A stretch of 64,000 bases of DNA from Reticulitermes lucifugus (taxonomy: Eukaryota > Arthropoda > Insecta > Blattodea > Rhinotermitidae). Position 1 is the stretch's first letter. Every line of letters begins with the position of its first letter. Of this stretch, positions 12,131 through 24,279 are shown piece after piece. A program made the position numbers and the translations under genes. The stretch lies in assembly GCA_026260175.1 (NCBI GenBank), contig JAKCWW010000919.1:22937-86936 (forward strand), written 5' to 3'. Below the pieces are notes generated by a model. That model saw nothing but the letters and a program-made list of their open reading frames with translations. It was not told where the DNA came from and searched no databases.

Positions 12131-12850
12131 TATATATCAATCACTTTAGTACGCCTTCTCCTAAGGGAGGTAAATATTATATTCAATGCTTCACGACCAT
12201 ACTCCCTTTACCGCTTCCTTTAACCTAATTTTCTGGTAGCAACATCATCCCCTTTCGCCGCTATGAACTGTCAAACGTAACTCCACCCCCTCCGAACAGA
12301 TTCCATGTACTTCATCACGCAGTCATAAAGACAAGATGCAGCTAATATCTTAATGCATATTCGTTACTCCACAGTACACTCTCTGCTACTAACTACGCTA
12401 AATAGTCACTTTGCAAAGGCAATCCACATTCCCATGTAAATATGAAACACAGGTAAAGACGCACTCATATCGGTGTTTGAACGGCACAGATTGAAGTGTT
12501 TTCACTTCCGTGATTAACTCAGTTACGTATGGAGAAGACGGGCTATTACTGCAAATATCATAATCACAAAGAGAAATCCGACAAGGGGTGATACTTCAAC
12601 CTGGGTTTCGGGGGGGGGGGACTTTGTGTTGTAACTCATCACTCAAAAGGAAGATCTGTTACAAAAGTTAATACAAAATTATTTCCTAGCACATCGATCC
12701 ACCAAATTTCTCCATTTACACAATCATAAGCGGCATAAAGAAGACTCTCCCAATCTGCTTTTCGTTAGGGTTTGTTAGGTGCTACTCCTCCTTAGCTTCT
12801 CATATTAAGATAATTTTAATTTGTAAAACTTCCGGTTCTCAAGACGCGGA
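12131..12850. other. No gene seen; 11-G run
   Basis: Contains a homopolymer of 11 G at 12610-12620 after GGGTTTC. Nothing else recognised. Confidence 0.5.
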
Positions 12851-13056
12851 GGTGGGTACCAAAATTGGAATCTTTTGTATCCTACCCAGCCTGCTACTCA
12901 AAAGGTACCGGGGGTTCTTTTTCCTGAGGTAAGGGGTCCACAGCGTGAAGCTGATCACTCACATCCATCTACTGATGAGGTTAAAGATGAGAAAAGCTAT
13001 AATTTACTCCTTCGGTATGCTTTCGAGGTTTGTACAGAGACAGTTTTACTTTACAC
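12851..13056 (+). mobile_element. SINE-2 body, diverged, no tRNA head
   Basis: Follows the 15662-15932 SINE in order: CCTACCCAGCCT, GGTACCGGGGGTTCTTTTTC, CCTGAGGTAAGGGGTC, GAAGCTGATCACTCAC, GATGAGGTTAAAG and a TTTTACTTTAC tail. The 3' part (TTTCGAGGTTTGTACAGAGA) is closer to the copy at 20054-20240, which suggests a subfamily. Confidence 0.7.
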
Positions 13057-15661
13057 ATCCTCACGTTTTACATCTTCAAATATTCCGTTTAATGTAATTC
13101 AGACATTTATGCCTCGGTCTCTCGAGGAATTTCCCTTCTCAGACTTTTAGACTAAAATTTTATATGCTCCCTATTATTGGTGTTCTACAAGCTCCGGCCA
13201 ATTCTATTTTCATTTGGTTATCATTATCACGTCCGACGCAATGTGTGAAATTATATGACATAATTTAGTCTTAAACGTAACAGAAATGTGAATATAAGCA
13301 ATTAAATTCACAATCCTTCGCCAAAACCGAACTATCGACTGATCGTCTTTTGATAAATTTATTCTTTCAAAAGTTACAAGATTAAAAGTACATCAGACTT
13401 TAGAGCCATTAAACACAACAGTTCCTTAGCGAGAAACTCTCCCGTGTAATCCTGATGTCGGGATGAGACACCTGGTGACATACGAAATATGACTTCCCAT
13501 TGTAATTAGATTCTCTCCATCTTTTTAATTAACTTCTCTACACTCGAAGTTACCGTCATCCAACTCGACATTTGACACTCTACTAAATTTTCTAAAAGCA
13601 TTACTTCAGTATAACACCGAATGGGTAAAATAAATTTTTACTAGTTTCTAGTCTGCGTCTCCGTTTTCCTGATGATCTGTACACATTAAAAAGCAAAATT
13701 CCCTTCATAAATTCTACAGAAGGTCTAACACATTCAAGAACAAACGTAATGTGGAAGGTAAGCATCCACATCGCTTCCATATCACACTGGCAAAGCCCGG
13801 AAAAAGGACGGTTCTTAGAAACCTTATCTCCCATTGGCTCTCTACAGTCCTGTCACGTCTTACCTAATTCCTTAGCTGTGATTGACAAGACACCCTCAAA
13901 CTGTTCCATGCACCTGACACAATTCTTTCTCCGTGCCATTTTAGCGTCCACTTAAACCAGTCTAGTTACGATGAATATGGCAGCAGTGCTTTCAAACGAA
14001 ACGTTGAAACATTTAGCCCCTATACGGTACGGAAACCCAAATCAAAACTATCGACTGATCACCAATGCCGCGAGAACCTGACAACTTAAATAAAACCATT
14101 ATTTACCAATTTAATAATACAGTATTCAACGGTTGGGTTTTCTAATTGAAGAACATAGTGTTCTCAGTGAGGTACGAATTTAAACTGTATATTTAATTTA
14201 GACTGGGTTTGGTCTTCAAATGGTTATTTTACTCGTTATATAAATTTGGTAGAATGATTAGATGTAGGAGGATGAGAGAGATCAGAAAACAGCAAGCGTC
14301 GAGAGAAAGATAAATGCTTGTAAGTCTTGGTTGAAAGACACAAACTGACATGAGAGACGCAGAAGTAGATGCATAACAATACATTTAAATGGATGTTAGA
14401 GAAATATTGTTTTAATGACTGGTCTGGAGTAAAATGTTTGTGGTTGGAAAGTAACACTGACTTTTGGTTAGCAAGGCAATGAACTTTCGAGGTCCGTACG
14501 ACTAGGTAAGTTTTTGGTTAATTCAGTAATTATCGACTTCAGAAGAAAGACCCTGTCCAGTGAAATTATTATGAGTTGCATTATAAAAATGACACCTGAA
14601 CTCTCATTTCACGCTCGAGTTAAATTAGTTCTAATTTACGATGAATTATTTGGTATCAGTGGCATTATTATATCAGTTTCTACAACTTGCCGGGTATTTA
14701 GAGGAGTATTTTTCCCTAACAAATAGAAACTACTTTCTCTGTTACAACATGTGATGTGACAGCCTGAAAACTCACTGTGTGTCGAGGTGAGTGATTGGGA
14801 CAAGACTTGGAAACGTTGGACATGTTAGGCGACAGGAGTAAAAGGTGTGTGGTGATCAGATCAGATGTCTCTAGGAAGTTTGTTCACTTCACTGCAGTTC
14901 CAGACATGAGCCTGAATTTCCAACACTACGTGCAACTAATCACAGAAAATTACGTCACAATGACGAACAGGAAACTCTGGTAGTCTGTTCTTTGCGGTCA
15001 AACGGAAGTCACTACCGTTTTAAAACAATAAGTATCATAAGAAAGTAATTTGAATAGACTAAGTGAATACAGTTAGACTTGATATGATAAAATACGGAGT
15101 ATGAAAGGATGGTTATTTAATTAGGGAGAAAGAATGAACTCTGACGTCAGTAACTAAGCAGAAAAATATGCTTTCTTGTACTCTCTGGCCGATAGGGCTA
15201 CATAAAATTACACCCTGATACGTATACAGAGTTAATTTGCAACTGGGACACACGCGTGTTTCCTGTAATACACAGCATATTTGTGGAGGAATCTCCTGTT
15301 CTTGAGACGATAGCCAAGCCAAGCCATACGGAGAGGAGTGTATTATGCAAACCACTTGGAACCTTAAAACAAATTTTTATGCAAAAATGCGAGATTTTCT
15401 TTCTCAGATGTAAATTGGATGTTAAGTGCAGGTGTTAACATCACAGGAACTACAAATTCCTCCCAGTTTTAACATCTATTTGGTAATATTGTATTTATAT
15501 ACCAACATGTATTGCACAAAATTATAACTAGATAAACTTATCACTTAACCTTAATCTATTTGGTAATCAATGAATTTTGTCCTTCTTTAAACCTTATCTC
15601 GTCATTATTTTCGTAACCGTTTAACTTGGGATATAGGTATTTTTGATTGAACTGATAAATG
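13057..15661. other. No gene seen
   Basis: About 2.6 kb without any feature I can support; the longest frame is 80 codons. A short phrase, ACTATCGACTGATC, occurs near 13330 and again near 14048, but too little surrounds it to define a repeat. Confidence 0.5.
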
Positions 15662-15932
15662 CGACTCGCTACGGGCTGGGCGGTCCGGGGATCGAATCCC
15701 GGTGGGGGCGAGATTTTTCGCAGCCGTCCAGACCGGCCCTGGGGCCCACCCAGCCTCCTATAAAATGAGTACCGGGTCTTTTTCCCGGGGGTAAAGCGAC
15801 CAGGGCGTGGAGTTGATCACCCACCCCTATCTAGTGCCGAGGTTAAAGGAAGAGTAGAGCTATACCTCTACTCCCCCTCTGGGCCTTCATGGCCTGTTCT
15901 AGGGAGAACTTTACCCTTTACCTTACTTACTG
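15662..15932 (+). mobile_element. tRNA-derived SINE-2
   Basis: The tRNA-like head keeps the B box (GGGGATCGAATCCCGG near 15686-15701), but its A box end is truncated. The body (GGCCCTGGGGCCCACCCAGC, GAGTACCGGGTC, AAAGCGACCAGGGCG, GTGCCGAGGTTAAAGG) is shared with copies at 12851, 20054 and 41030, and more distantly with 30070 and 36696. It ends in a TTTACC-type tail (TTTACCCTTTACCTTAC). It is GC-rich compared with its surroundings. Confidence 0.85.
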
Positions 15933-18390
15933 ATAAAATTGAACCCAAGGAACGTTCTTCAGAAAGACGGCAGGTTTCTCCTTAAACACTCTGTATAAAA
16001 CGTATAGACAACATAGGGCTCCTTCTCTCGTAAAATAATCAATTACGCTTTTGCGTTAGGATTATAATATATTAGTTTTAAAAATTCCTACATTTTACTG
16101 TACTAACACTTATAAGTGAACGTGACTAAGTTGTGCAAACAATGCCATACACTGAGTTCTTGAACAAAGAAAATAATACTGAGAGGCAATGGCGTCATTT
16201 TAGAAAGAAATCCGTTGTATTTGACATTTCATGCGGTCTATTACATATGACTCCACATATAATTATGCACGGTACATCCCGTTTTCATAAACAAGCGAGA
16301 CAAAACGTTTACAGTTAGCAGTACATCCGGCGTGAGGGCAATGACACTAAATAATCCGACATGAACATTTACAAATATAACAAGAGAGTGAATGAAATAT
16401 CACTACCTCCAGGAAAACTGAGCCATGTCGTTCTAACCAGTACATACAGATGAGGAAAAGGCTGCTACAAGACTTCAGTAGGTAAGAACCTTATTACGTG
16501 TGTAATACAGGAAGAGTGACTACACACAATGCATTCTGCATGTTCTTGATTAAATAAAAACAACAATATCGACGTAAATACACCGGAATCCATTTTCAAT
16601 ACAAAACGTCTATTGGTTTCAAAAAACTTATAAAATACCAGTACTGAAAGTATAAAATAACGTCACAAATAATTAAGGGTAAGAAAGTTTAGTTTAAATG
16701 AAGGCAAACCCTTTTTGAAGGAATAAATTAAAATAAATTTTGAAGATGAGTTGCATTCCATAAAGCTCAAACGCAATCAATTTCACTTAATGAAAGACAG
16801 AATTTTCTTGAGCTGAGAGTGATCTGTAAAACAGCAGGACAGTGGGGAGAAGCCGACTCGCCAGCCACGTGACCTCACCCTTATTTCTCCTAACTAGCCA
16901 CTAAAAGTCGGAAAAATGGTACACTATTAAAACGGGTGACCACGAAAGTTCGAAATCTCAACATCGACTTTCAGGAACTTCGGAAATCTACCATACTTTC
17001 ATAAGGCATAAAAACGGCAATGTTTCATTTAAACTGTAAGTAAACAGGAACGAGATGATATGGGAAGAGATATGTGTTTTGAAACCATGATGGAGTGACC
17101 TACGTGTACTTCGAGGAACACAACTGTTTTGTTTAACGACGCTTTCATTTGCTACGATTATAACGCGTCGATGATGGATGAGTGAAACACCAGTATGGAA
17201 CATTGGCGCAGTGCTACTGACAGAGGAAACCTAGGTGTTCGAAGAAAAATCTGTCCCAGTGACACTGACCACCACAAAACCCACGTGTAGTGATCTGCCA
17301 TACCTATATCGAGCACCTGTCTCGCCTTTCCTCTGTAGGAAATACGTCAGTGACGTTAAAGAGCCGATTATAAAGTCATAAATTGAAATTATATACAGTC
17401 TATTTCGTAACACACGACGAATGGAAACAAATGTTTATAATTTTAGCCCCACACTACTTAAGCTCCTGTGAAGTTACAGGGTTCTGCGGTTGTAAGTTAA
17501 AAGACGTGTAAGCTGAAGACAGTTGCAGAAATAGACCATGGAACACATGGGAACTGCTACAGGTCCGGTGTTTGGTGGCTTCAGGGTGAATATGCGTGCA
17601 GTGCAGCAGCCGTCCCTTGAGTACCGTCAGTCAGACGCCCGTACCGGCGCCGTTACATAGCGTTAAAACTTGCGCCGTCAGCATCTGAAACTACATCTGG
17701 CCCGACTCTCTCCTTTCGAGACGAAAGTACAGCATAGGCAATTCCAAACTCAATCATTTTACTTGCTATCTACGCCTACCATAAGAGACACGTAATTTGG
17801 TTATTAAATTGTAATATATTTAGGTCGGGTCGGATATGTGGAGTAGAGCCTGGAGCCTTTGTTGTAAATGTTGTGTTAAGACGAGAAATCAGGTATTTTC
17901 GCAAAAAGAAAAAGAAACTACAAAACAAATTGGGTCTTAACGAAATGCTCATGACCTCTTTTGGTTTGGGATAGAACCCTGAAACAAGTAGTATAAACAG
18001 AATATTTTATGATGAAAGGTTTCATGTTTTCACAGAGGTGGTTTATCAGATCCTGGTCCCTTGATTTTCTGCATAGGGTGTAGAAACCTACAGGACCAGC
18101 AAATAAGAACATTTTCCTTGAAATAATTGTGTATATTAACAATAGGCGACAGTTGATGCAAAACGTGTAGATTATATGTGGCAAATTTAAAGCAGTCGTG
18201 ATGTGCTAATAAAAATTATGCACAAAACCTAATAGCATAACTTTATAAATATTAATGTATAGTCCTTTACCGGGAATAAAGGGGTGAAATTTTCTCCTAT
18301 GTATTTCACGTTCTCCCTTTGAACGCGAACTACAACACATAGCGATAAATTAGTGCGTGACGATTTAAGCCTTCGGCCATCTGTTATACA
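15933..18390. other. No gene seen; small CpG-richer patch
   Basis: Around 17560-17720 the sequence is richer in CpG (CCCGTACCGGCGCCG) than its neighbours. I see no TATA box, initiator or downstream open frame that would make it a promoter. The rest is featureless. Confidence 0.45.
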
Positions 18391-18590
18391 ATACATGTTT
18401 CGGCGGAATATGATGCTTCCATCTTAAACTTTTAAGACATGTTTCCAAGATAACGATAAAATGATAGGCCACATTTCTTGAAAGCAGCCTACAACATCAA
18501 ATAATATGTACATTCTAATCACTTCAGCATAAACTTGGACAGTATTCCTTCAACTCTGAAGATGGAGAAAGCGTGTTTCTCCTAAACAGT
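18391..18590. repeat. Inverted hammerhead-like pair (copy B)
   Basis: On the minus strand (18392-18426) the order is GAT, GGAA, loop, TTCC, GCC, GAAACATGTA. On the plus strand (18555-18590) it is CTGAAGA, T, GGAGAAA, GCGTG, TTTCTCC, TAAAC, a perfect 7-bp hairpin where the first G of GAAA has become T. The two lie head to head 128 bp apart. Their outer flanks do not align well, so they may be separate insertions. Confidence 0.45.
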
Positions 18591-19064
18591 GACATCAACA
18601 TACAGCACTACGCGATGTCAAGCACTAGAATACTACAATCTGAAACTCAGGAATAGTTTAGAAATGGAATGTCCTTGTCTTCTCAAGCGGTTATGCCGTG
18701 CTAAGAGGGGACGATTAATCTTTTTAAGTGTTAATATTCTTCTCGGTATTTTGTTGCCACAAGCTTTCAATTTTTACGTTTCTCGCAGAGTGTGTGTTAT
18801 ACAAGTTTAACGCCCGACATCTGAAAAGGTGCACACTCCTCTCAGCGTGGATATTCAAGGGTTCGGATACTGAATTGTTCAGGAAACGTGTGACGTGTGG
18901 CTGAATGAATGAACATATTTGAACGTCTCCGACGGCTCCCACATTATTTACACTAATTGACGACATATGGCTTCACGAAAAGGGCGAAAAAAGTAGAAAG
19001 CATTAAAAATATATCCCAAAAATTCAGTTTTTTAGTACATAGGTATTACATTTAAAACACCATA

Positions 19065-19108
19065 TCTTCGACATGTTTCGATCCATTATGGATAATCTTC
19101 AGGGAGAA
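19065..19108 (-). repeat. Hammerhead-like motif (copy C)
   Basis: Minus strand: TCTCC, CTGAAGA, TT, ATCCA-TAA-TGGAT, C, GAAACATGTC, GAAGA. The hairpin is a perfect 5 bp. The cleavage-site triplet would be GTC. Stem I (TCTCC with GAAGA) has four of five pairs. It departs from the standard hammerhead by TT and C between the core and stem II. Confidence 0.4.
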
Positions 19109-19298
19109 TAACAAAAAGTAATATGTATAAAACATGAAATAAAATTAAAAGTAACTTAAAATTAAAATTAACTTATTTTATGATGAATCTTGATATCTGG
19201 AACTCTAGGCTGTAGAAGCGGATACGCGAGGAATGTTCCACATGAAGTAGACGATTAGTATAGTAGTAACAAAGTCCATACCACCGTCATCTAGTAAA

Positions 19299-19450
19299 CG
19301 GGTGGTTCTCAGCCTGTGGGCCGCAAGCTTGGGCCAAATGTGCCTCGAGTCCTTGAATGGAGAAATTTTTACGAAAGATTAAATATGGAATTAAAAATTC
19401 TTTAAACGAAAAACTGATAAGGTTTTCCTTTCACACACGCACAAGTACAA
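19299..19450 (+). mobile_element. hAT (Charlie-like) 5' end
   Basis: GGTGGTTCTCAGCCTGTGGG then CCGCAAGCTTGGGCC resembles the CAG-GGTTCTCAACCT-TGGGCCGC terminal repeat of hAT/Charlie elements. The first two or three bases are altered. I could not find the opposite end with its 8-bp duplication, so the right boundary is a guess and the copy may be truncated. Confidence 0.4.
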
Positions 19451-19505
19451 ACTCAAAAAAAATGGGCGCAGGTTTGATGAGTTAGTTGCTAAGTTGAGGG
19501 AGCAC

Positions 19506-19567
19506 CGTTATACATAAAATTTGGAAAACACTTCATCGTTATACATACAATTTGTAAACCACTTCAT
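19506..19567 (+). repeat. 31-bp tandem duplication
   Basis: Two adjacent 31-base units (19506-19536 and 19537-19567), each starting CGTTATACATA and ending CACTTCAT, differ at three positions. It is a local duplication with no coding role visible. Confidence 0.9.
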
Positions 19568-20053
19568 ATACTTATGCTTCTTAAATCGGCGTTGTTATCA
19601 AAACGTCATCTTCGTACTTTACAGTTTTATAGAGTAACAGGCTCCATTTAAGAATAAATGCACTCTTATTATAAATTTTCTTCTCTGTTTTAATCATTGT
19701 CTGCCGCGAAAAGAAGATGAATACAGAGAGTGTGCAAAAATCACCAAAAATTATGGAACAACTGGCATAGGCGCTTGGGGTTGGAGGACTCCTTTGTGGA
19801 ACACGTTCCAAGTAGTGTCATGTGCAGGCTAATTGGAATGCAATGTAAACTGGTTTACACCAAAAATCGTCAGGACGTAATGAAGACGATCATGATACAT
19901 AAAAACAATTACACCACCACCACCACCACAAACACTGCTCAGCTAAAAATGCAAAAGATTCGGTATAGTGACTAGAATATGGGAGGAAAGGCCAAGGAGT
20001 TGTCGTTCGACGCTTGGCAGAGCCAAAATATTTCTGTCTTCTCCAAAACCTTC
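19568..20053. other. No gene seen; (ACC)n
   Basis: Contains a short (ACC)n run at 19911-19929. Nothing else recognised. Confidence 0.5.
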
Positions 20054-20240
20054 AGGTCGACTCTGGGATCCAACCCGCTTCCTATCAACTGGTAAAGCGG
20101 AATATTTTTAAGGGAATAAAGTGGCCGGGATGTGAAACTAATCACTCACCACCATTAATACCGAGGTTTAAAAAATTCATGAATCTACAACTCCACTCCC
20201 CTGTATGCCCTCGTGTTTTGCACAGAGACAAGTTTACTTA
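20054..20240 (+). mobile_element. SINE-2 body, diverged
   Basis: Aligned with 15662-15932 and 12851-13056 through AAAGTGGCCGGGATGTG, AACTAATCACTCACCACC, AATACCGAGGTTTAAA, CAACTCCACTCCCCTGTATG and CACAGAGACAAGTTTACTT. The tRNA-like head is missing. The overlapping 130-codon plus frame (20014-20406) runs through the SINE and is not a gene. Confidence 0.7.
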
Positions 20241-21837
20241 TATCTTAGTTCAAAAATTAGAATTTTATTATTTATTATTATTATATATGAGTCAAGAGGA
20301 CGATTGTTATTCAGTCCAGACACTGTTTCTGACGCATTATTTTCATGGTTCTTTGCTGCTAGTGAAAGTTATGTACATGTTATACAAATCCTCGTTTACC
20401 CATTAAAACTCCACGTCAGACACTCTGTCCTAGTGTAAATGGTTATTAGATGGTACAAAATAATATTGAACAGTAGAAATCTACAGTATGACTAATATAT
20501 TTAGAGGCATCCAAGTAAAATGTACAGAAGGACAAGTGTAGGAGGAACAAAACAGGGAAAAGAATGGGTAACCTGAAGAGAAAAGGATAGGGTAGCTAAG
20601 TTTCAGAAGATGTGATTGTATTTCCTAACATAAGGAGTTCCTTAAAAAAACTTTCGAGTCAAGAGTTTTATGAAATCCAACCTCCCTTTCATTCTATCCA
20701 ATACTACCATCCTTTACTACTTTAAAAGCTCATTTTTCACGCATTCAACCTCGAAAAGACGTCAATTATTGGCGAAAAAGCAAAGAGTAGAAGACGAAGA
20801 ACAAGAAAGGCGAGCGAAGTTGAATGCGAACAACCAGCTTTATTGGAACGAGGGACGGCATGCAGACGTCAATTATTTGTTGGCGGTTTTAAGGTTTGAT
20901 GACTTCAACTCTAATATCTTACACAAAAACATTAGACACAAACAGCGCATAAGTCTATAGAAGGAAGAAATATGACCTAAAGAGATAAAGGAAAACGTGA
21001 TCATGGAATCTTTGTTGGGATAGAGAAATACTTGTATTGGGACATCGAACTGACCGAGGATGGAGAGAATAGAATACAAAATTTTGCTGTTCAAAAGTTG
21101 TTAAGTAGCCTTAAATTATCGGCCATGACTGAACATAATTGGTAGCGGCACTCAGACTCATAAAGTGACAATAATAATTAATGCTAATAGCAGAGTCTGT
21201 AATAATGGTAATGGTCATGATAACTACAACAACGACCAGTGCCTGCATTCTGTCCGAGAAAAGAGAAAGTTTAGTCGATGAATTACAGCGAAGAGGCTTA
21301 TGTCCCACACCATGTAGGATTCTAACCTAAGTACATACGGGGCGTGTCTGCATGAAGATATTGCCATACCATTAGACAGACGTGTGATCAAGAAGGTATT
21401 TAGGCTCTTCCTAGAATAACATTTTTATTTATGAAGTACGTGTTTTAAAAATGTAAGTAATTTAAACTTTATGCTATGCATCCCGATATGAGTAGTTAAA
21501 GTATGGGCGGTCCAAATACTATTCAATAAGTTTTGTCTCATGACTTCAGAGAAAGAGAGCACTTGGAAACATACTTCTAAAGAGAGTGAATCTTAATACA
21601 GAAATGTAAACATATATGACTGGATTTAATTGGATGATATTCGGTTTCGTAGCTGCTTTTTTTGAGCAGGGGGCATAATTCCCGGTTCCTAAAGAAGGGA
21701 ATTGATTGCTTACCTGAGCAACTACCAATTTCCGAAAGAATACCCAACATTAAGCAGTTAAAGTGAGTATATTAGCAGTAACACTGACATGTTTTGACCC
21801 ATGAGTTTATCAGAAAATGTGTGGCATTAAGATGGTA
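20241..21837. other. No supported gene
   Basis: A plus frame at 20670-20960 includes a basic, Glu/Arg-rich stretch (KKQRVEDEEQERRAKL) that could be a coiled-coil-like remnant, but I cannot place it in any family and see no adjoining exon. Confidence 0.4.
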
Positions 21838-22170
21838 AAGTAAAATTAAGTAAAATGATGTAAAGTAAAGTAAAGTAACGTAGCCGTCTTTACGCCACGA
21901 AAGCATATGAGGGAGTGGACGTTTAGCGCCACTCATTCATAAGGTGGGCATTGGATGGAGAGAGCGGGCAGCTCCACACTACAGCCGCTTTACTTCCAGC
22001 AAAAGAGTCCTTTTTACACATTGAATGTGAAGGCTGAGTGGGCAAAGGTGCCAGTCTGGTAGCTTTGCAGAAGACAAAATCTGTTGCCCCTGCCGGCAAT
22101 CAAATCACGATCCCTTGGTCGTCCAGCCTGTAGCCTAGTCACTTTATTGACTGAGCTATCCTGGCCCCCA
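21838..22170 (-). mobile_element. tRNA-derived SINE-3
   Basis: Minus-strand element. The head at 22097-22170 reads GGCCAGGATAGCTCAGTCAA, with a good A box (GGATAGCTCAGT) and a decayed B box (GTGATTTGATTG). The body is about 240 bp, and the 3' end is a TTTACTTTAC repeat, seen on the plus strand as GTAAAGTAAAGTAAAG near 21860. It differs in head and body from SINE-1 and SINE-2. A headless relative is at 2592-2780. Confidence 0.8.
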
Positions 22171-22527
22171 TGATCAGCAGTAACCCCTTTAAAAAGTCAT
22201 TAGGGCAGAGAGACAATTTAATCCCAAATAAGAGAGAATCCAGCAGCCCCGTCATATAACAGTTTTCCCTGCAGGATTTAACACTGGAAAGTCCGGTCTT
22301 TGACCAACTCATATAACACCAATTCAGGTCAATTTGGCCCTTGCTGTGAAATAACTTTTGCTAAAGCGACAATGAGAAAACAAATGCGTTATATTATTTT
22401 TAACTTTAAACAATTCAAGCGACTGTGCTTCAATGAAATATGCCACAGTGATAGAGTAACAGTCAAAAAGAAATGTCTTGGTATAGCACCATATACATAC
22501 CAACATCTGTACATCAATGTTAATATA
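22171..22527. other. No gene seen
   Basis: Short frames on both strands only; no motif recognised. Confidence 0.5.
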
Positions 22528-22891
22528 CATTGATATACAAACATGTGGTAAAGCTCTTAGATGATTCGGCCTTTTTCAGTCATCTTCAGGGAGGTATTCG
22601 ACAAAGAAAAACACAAGTGACTACTTAGATCATAGATGTGCAAAATTAGGTTTAAAATACAAATGTTAAAATGCTTAAAATAATTTAAAAAAGCATAGTA
22701 CAGACTGTATATCGTAATAGTCATTATCTGAATTGCAAACAAACGTCTAATGTAGACATCCACGTTCGTTTTCAGGGATATTTCCCAGTGTCTACTGTGC
22801 TTGTTTATATCACCACGGATGAATGCACTCCCTGAAGATGGCCGAAAAACGCCGAAACATGTAAGATGTTTACCTCATGTCTGTATGTCAC
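22528..22891. mobile_element. Foldback element with hammerhead-like arms (copy D)
   Basis: The left arm (22528-22594) and the reverse complement of the right arm (22828-22891) align over about 64 bp: TGA-ATACA-ACATG-GGTAAA, then CTTA, ATG-TTCGGC, TTTTTC and CATCTTCAGGGAG. The right arm reads CTGAAGA, T, GGC, loop, GCC, GAAACATGTA on the plus strand. The left arm keeps CTGAAGATGA but has GAATC for GAAAC. The interior (about 230 bp) is AT-rich and non-coding. Confidence 0.65.
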
Positions 22892-23121
22892 TGTATGTAA
22901 TTATAGTGCAGTTGTTATGTATATATATATTTACTATCACTTTAAAAGTGAATGAGATGGTACAGTCTTCTGATGACAAAATAGTCCCATATCTAGAAGG
23001 CGCGTTCAGTGAAATGCAGTATCACTTTCTGGCATTTTGCAGCATTCTAAGACAACATAAATTCTTATTAAATAATTATAAATTTTGTGGTGAATACTTC
23101 CAGCAAGATAAGAATTTTAAA
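22892..23121. other. No gene seen
   Basis: Contains the end of a 107-codon plus frame (22801-23124) that begins inside the foldback element. It is not recognised as coding. Confidence 0.45.
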
Positions 23122-24169
23122 TAAGGTACAGTGTGCTCAAATGCTCATTGCGTTCTGTGAAAGAAATGGGCTTGTTATAAACGACACATGGTTCAAAAAG
23201 CCTAAAAGAAGATTGTACACCTGGAAAGCACCAGAGGGATAGAAGTCGACATTAATTTGACTATGTACTAGTGAAACAGCGATTCAGGAACAGTGTGAAG
23301 TATGTGCAGACACAGCCTGGAGCATAAACTGATTTGACCATAACTTACTGTTTGCAACGGATTGAAGAAAATCATAAGGTTCCAAAAGCGAAAAACAAAA
23401 TCGAATTTGGAAAAGCTATATGCTCAATGACAGAAAGTGCACGATAGTCTAGAAGAAAAACTTGGTGCAAGCTAATGTGAAATTAGGAATGTGGAAGTGC
23501 AGTGGAAAAATATCAAGAAATGTGTGTTAGATATTATGAGTGCTTTGGTTGGAAAAGTCGAGAGGAGAGCAAGAAAGCCATGGATTTGCAAAAGACATGA
23601 TCAGTAAAATGGATGAACGAATGAAATGAAAGAATGTCAACAACGAAAAAGGAAGGGAGAACCACAGAAGACTGAGGAACGAAGTGAATAGAGACACGGA
23701 CAACGCCAAGAAGGAATATCTTGAAGGGTTTGGAGACTTCAAAATAGGAGGACAAGTAATTCGCACTGTGAAATATGCAGATGACCTTGTGCTACTGGCT
23801 AGGCAAGAAAAGGTGCTACAGGGCATGACTGATAGACCAACTGAAATTGGAAGACGCTATGGAATGGAAATGAATGTGGAAAAAACTAAGGTAATGAGAA
23901 TCTCAAGGCAACCATCCCCAATAAAAATTATGATAGATCAAAAGCAATTGGAAAATTTGGAGTATTTCAATTATTTGGGTAGCATGATAACAAACGATGC
24001 AAGGTGTATACGTGAAATGAAATCCAGAATTGCCATGAAAAAATCTTCGGTGTTTCAAGCTACGACTGAACCGCAAATTGTATGTAAAACGTCACGCCGA
24101 CAAGTTGAATGTTGGCGATCTTCTTTTGCTGGTGTTAAAATGTTTCAGCTGCTTGAGTGAGGGAAGGGC

Positions 24170-24218
24170 GAAAGAAAGAAAGATAGATAGAAAGAAAGAA
24201 AGAAAGAAAGAAAGAAAT
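24170..24218. repeat. (GAAA)n microsatellite
   Basis: About eleven GAAA units interrupted by GATAGATAG. It could be the former tail of an inserted retroelement. Confidence 0.9.
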
Positions 24219-24279
24219 TGACTGTATTGGAGTTTGTATTTTTTCAGAAAATTTTACAAGTTGTTATATGTATGTGTTT

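Noticed and set aside
17560-17720. CpG-richer patch as a promoter
   Set aside because: No TATA box, clear initiator or transcript-like frame downstream.
20014-20406. 130-codon plus-strand frame
   Set aside because: It runs through a diverged SINE-2 copy; the frame is a by-product of the repeat.
22801-23124. 107-codon frame upstream of the LINE
   Set aside because: It starts inside the foldback element and does not match the LINE endonuclease.
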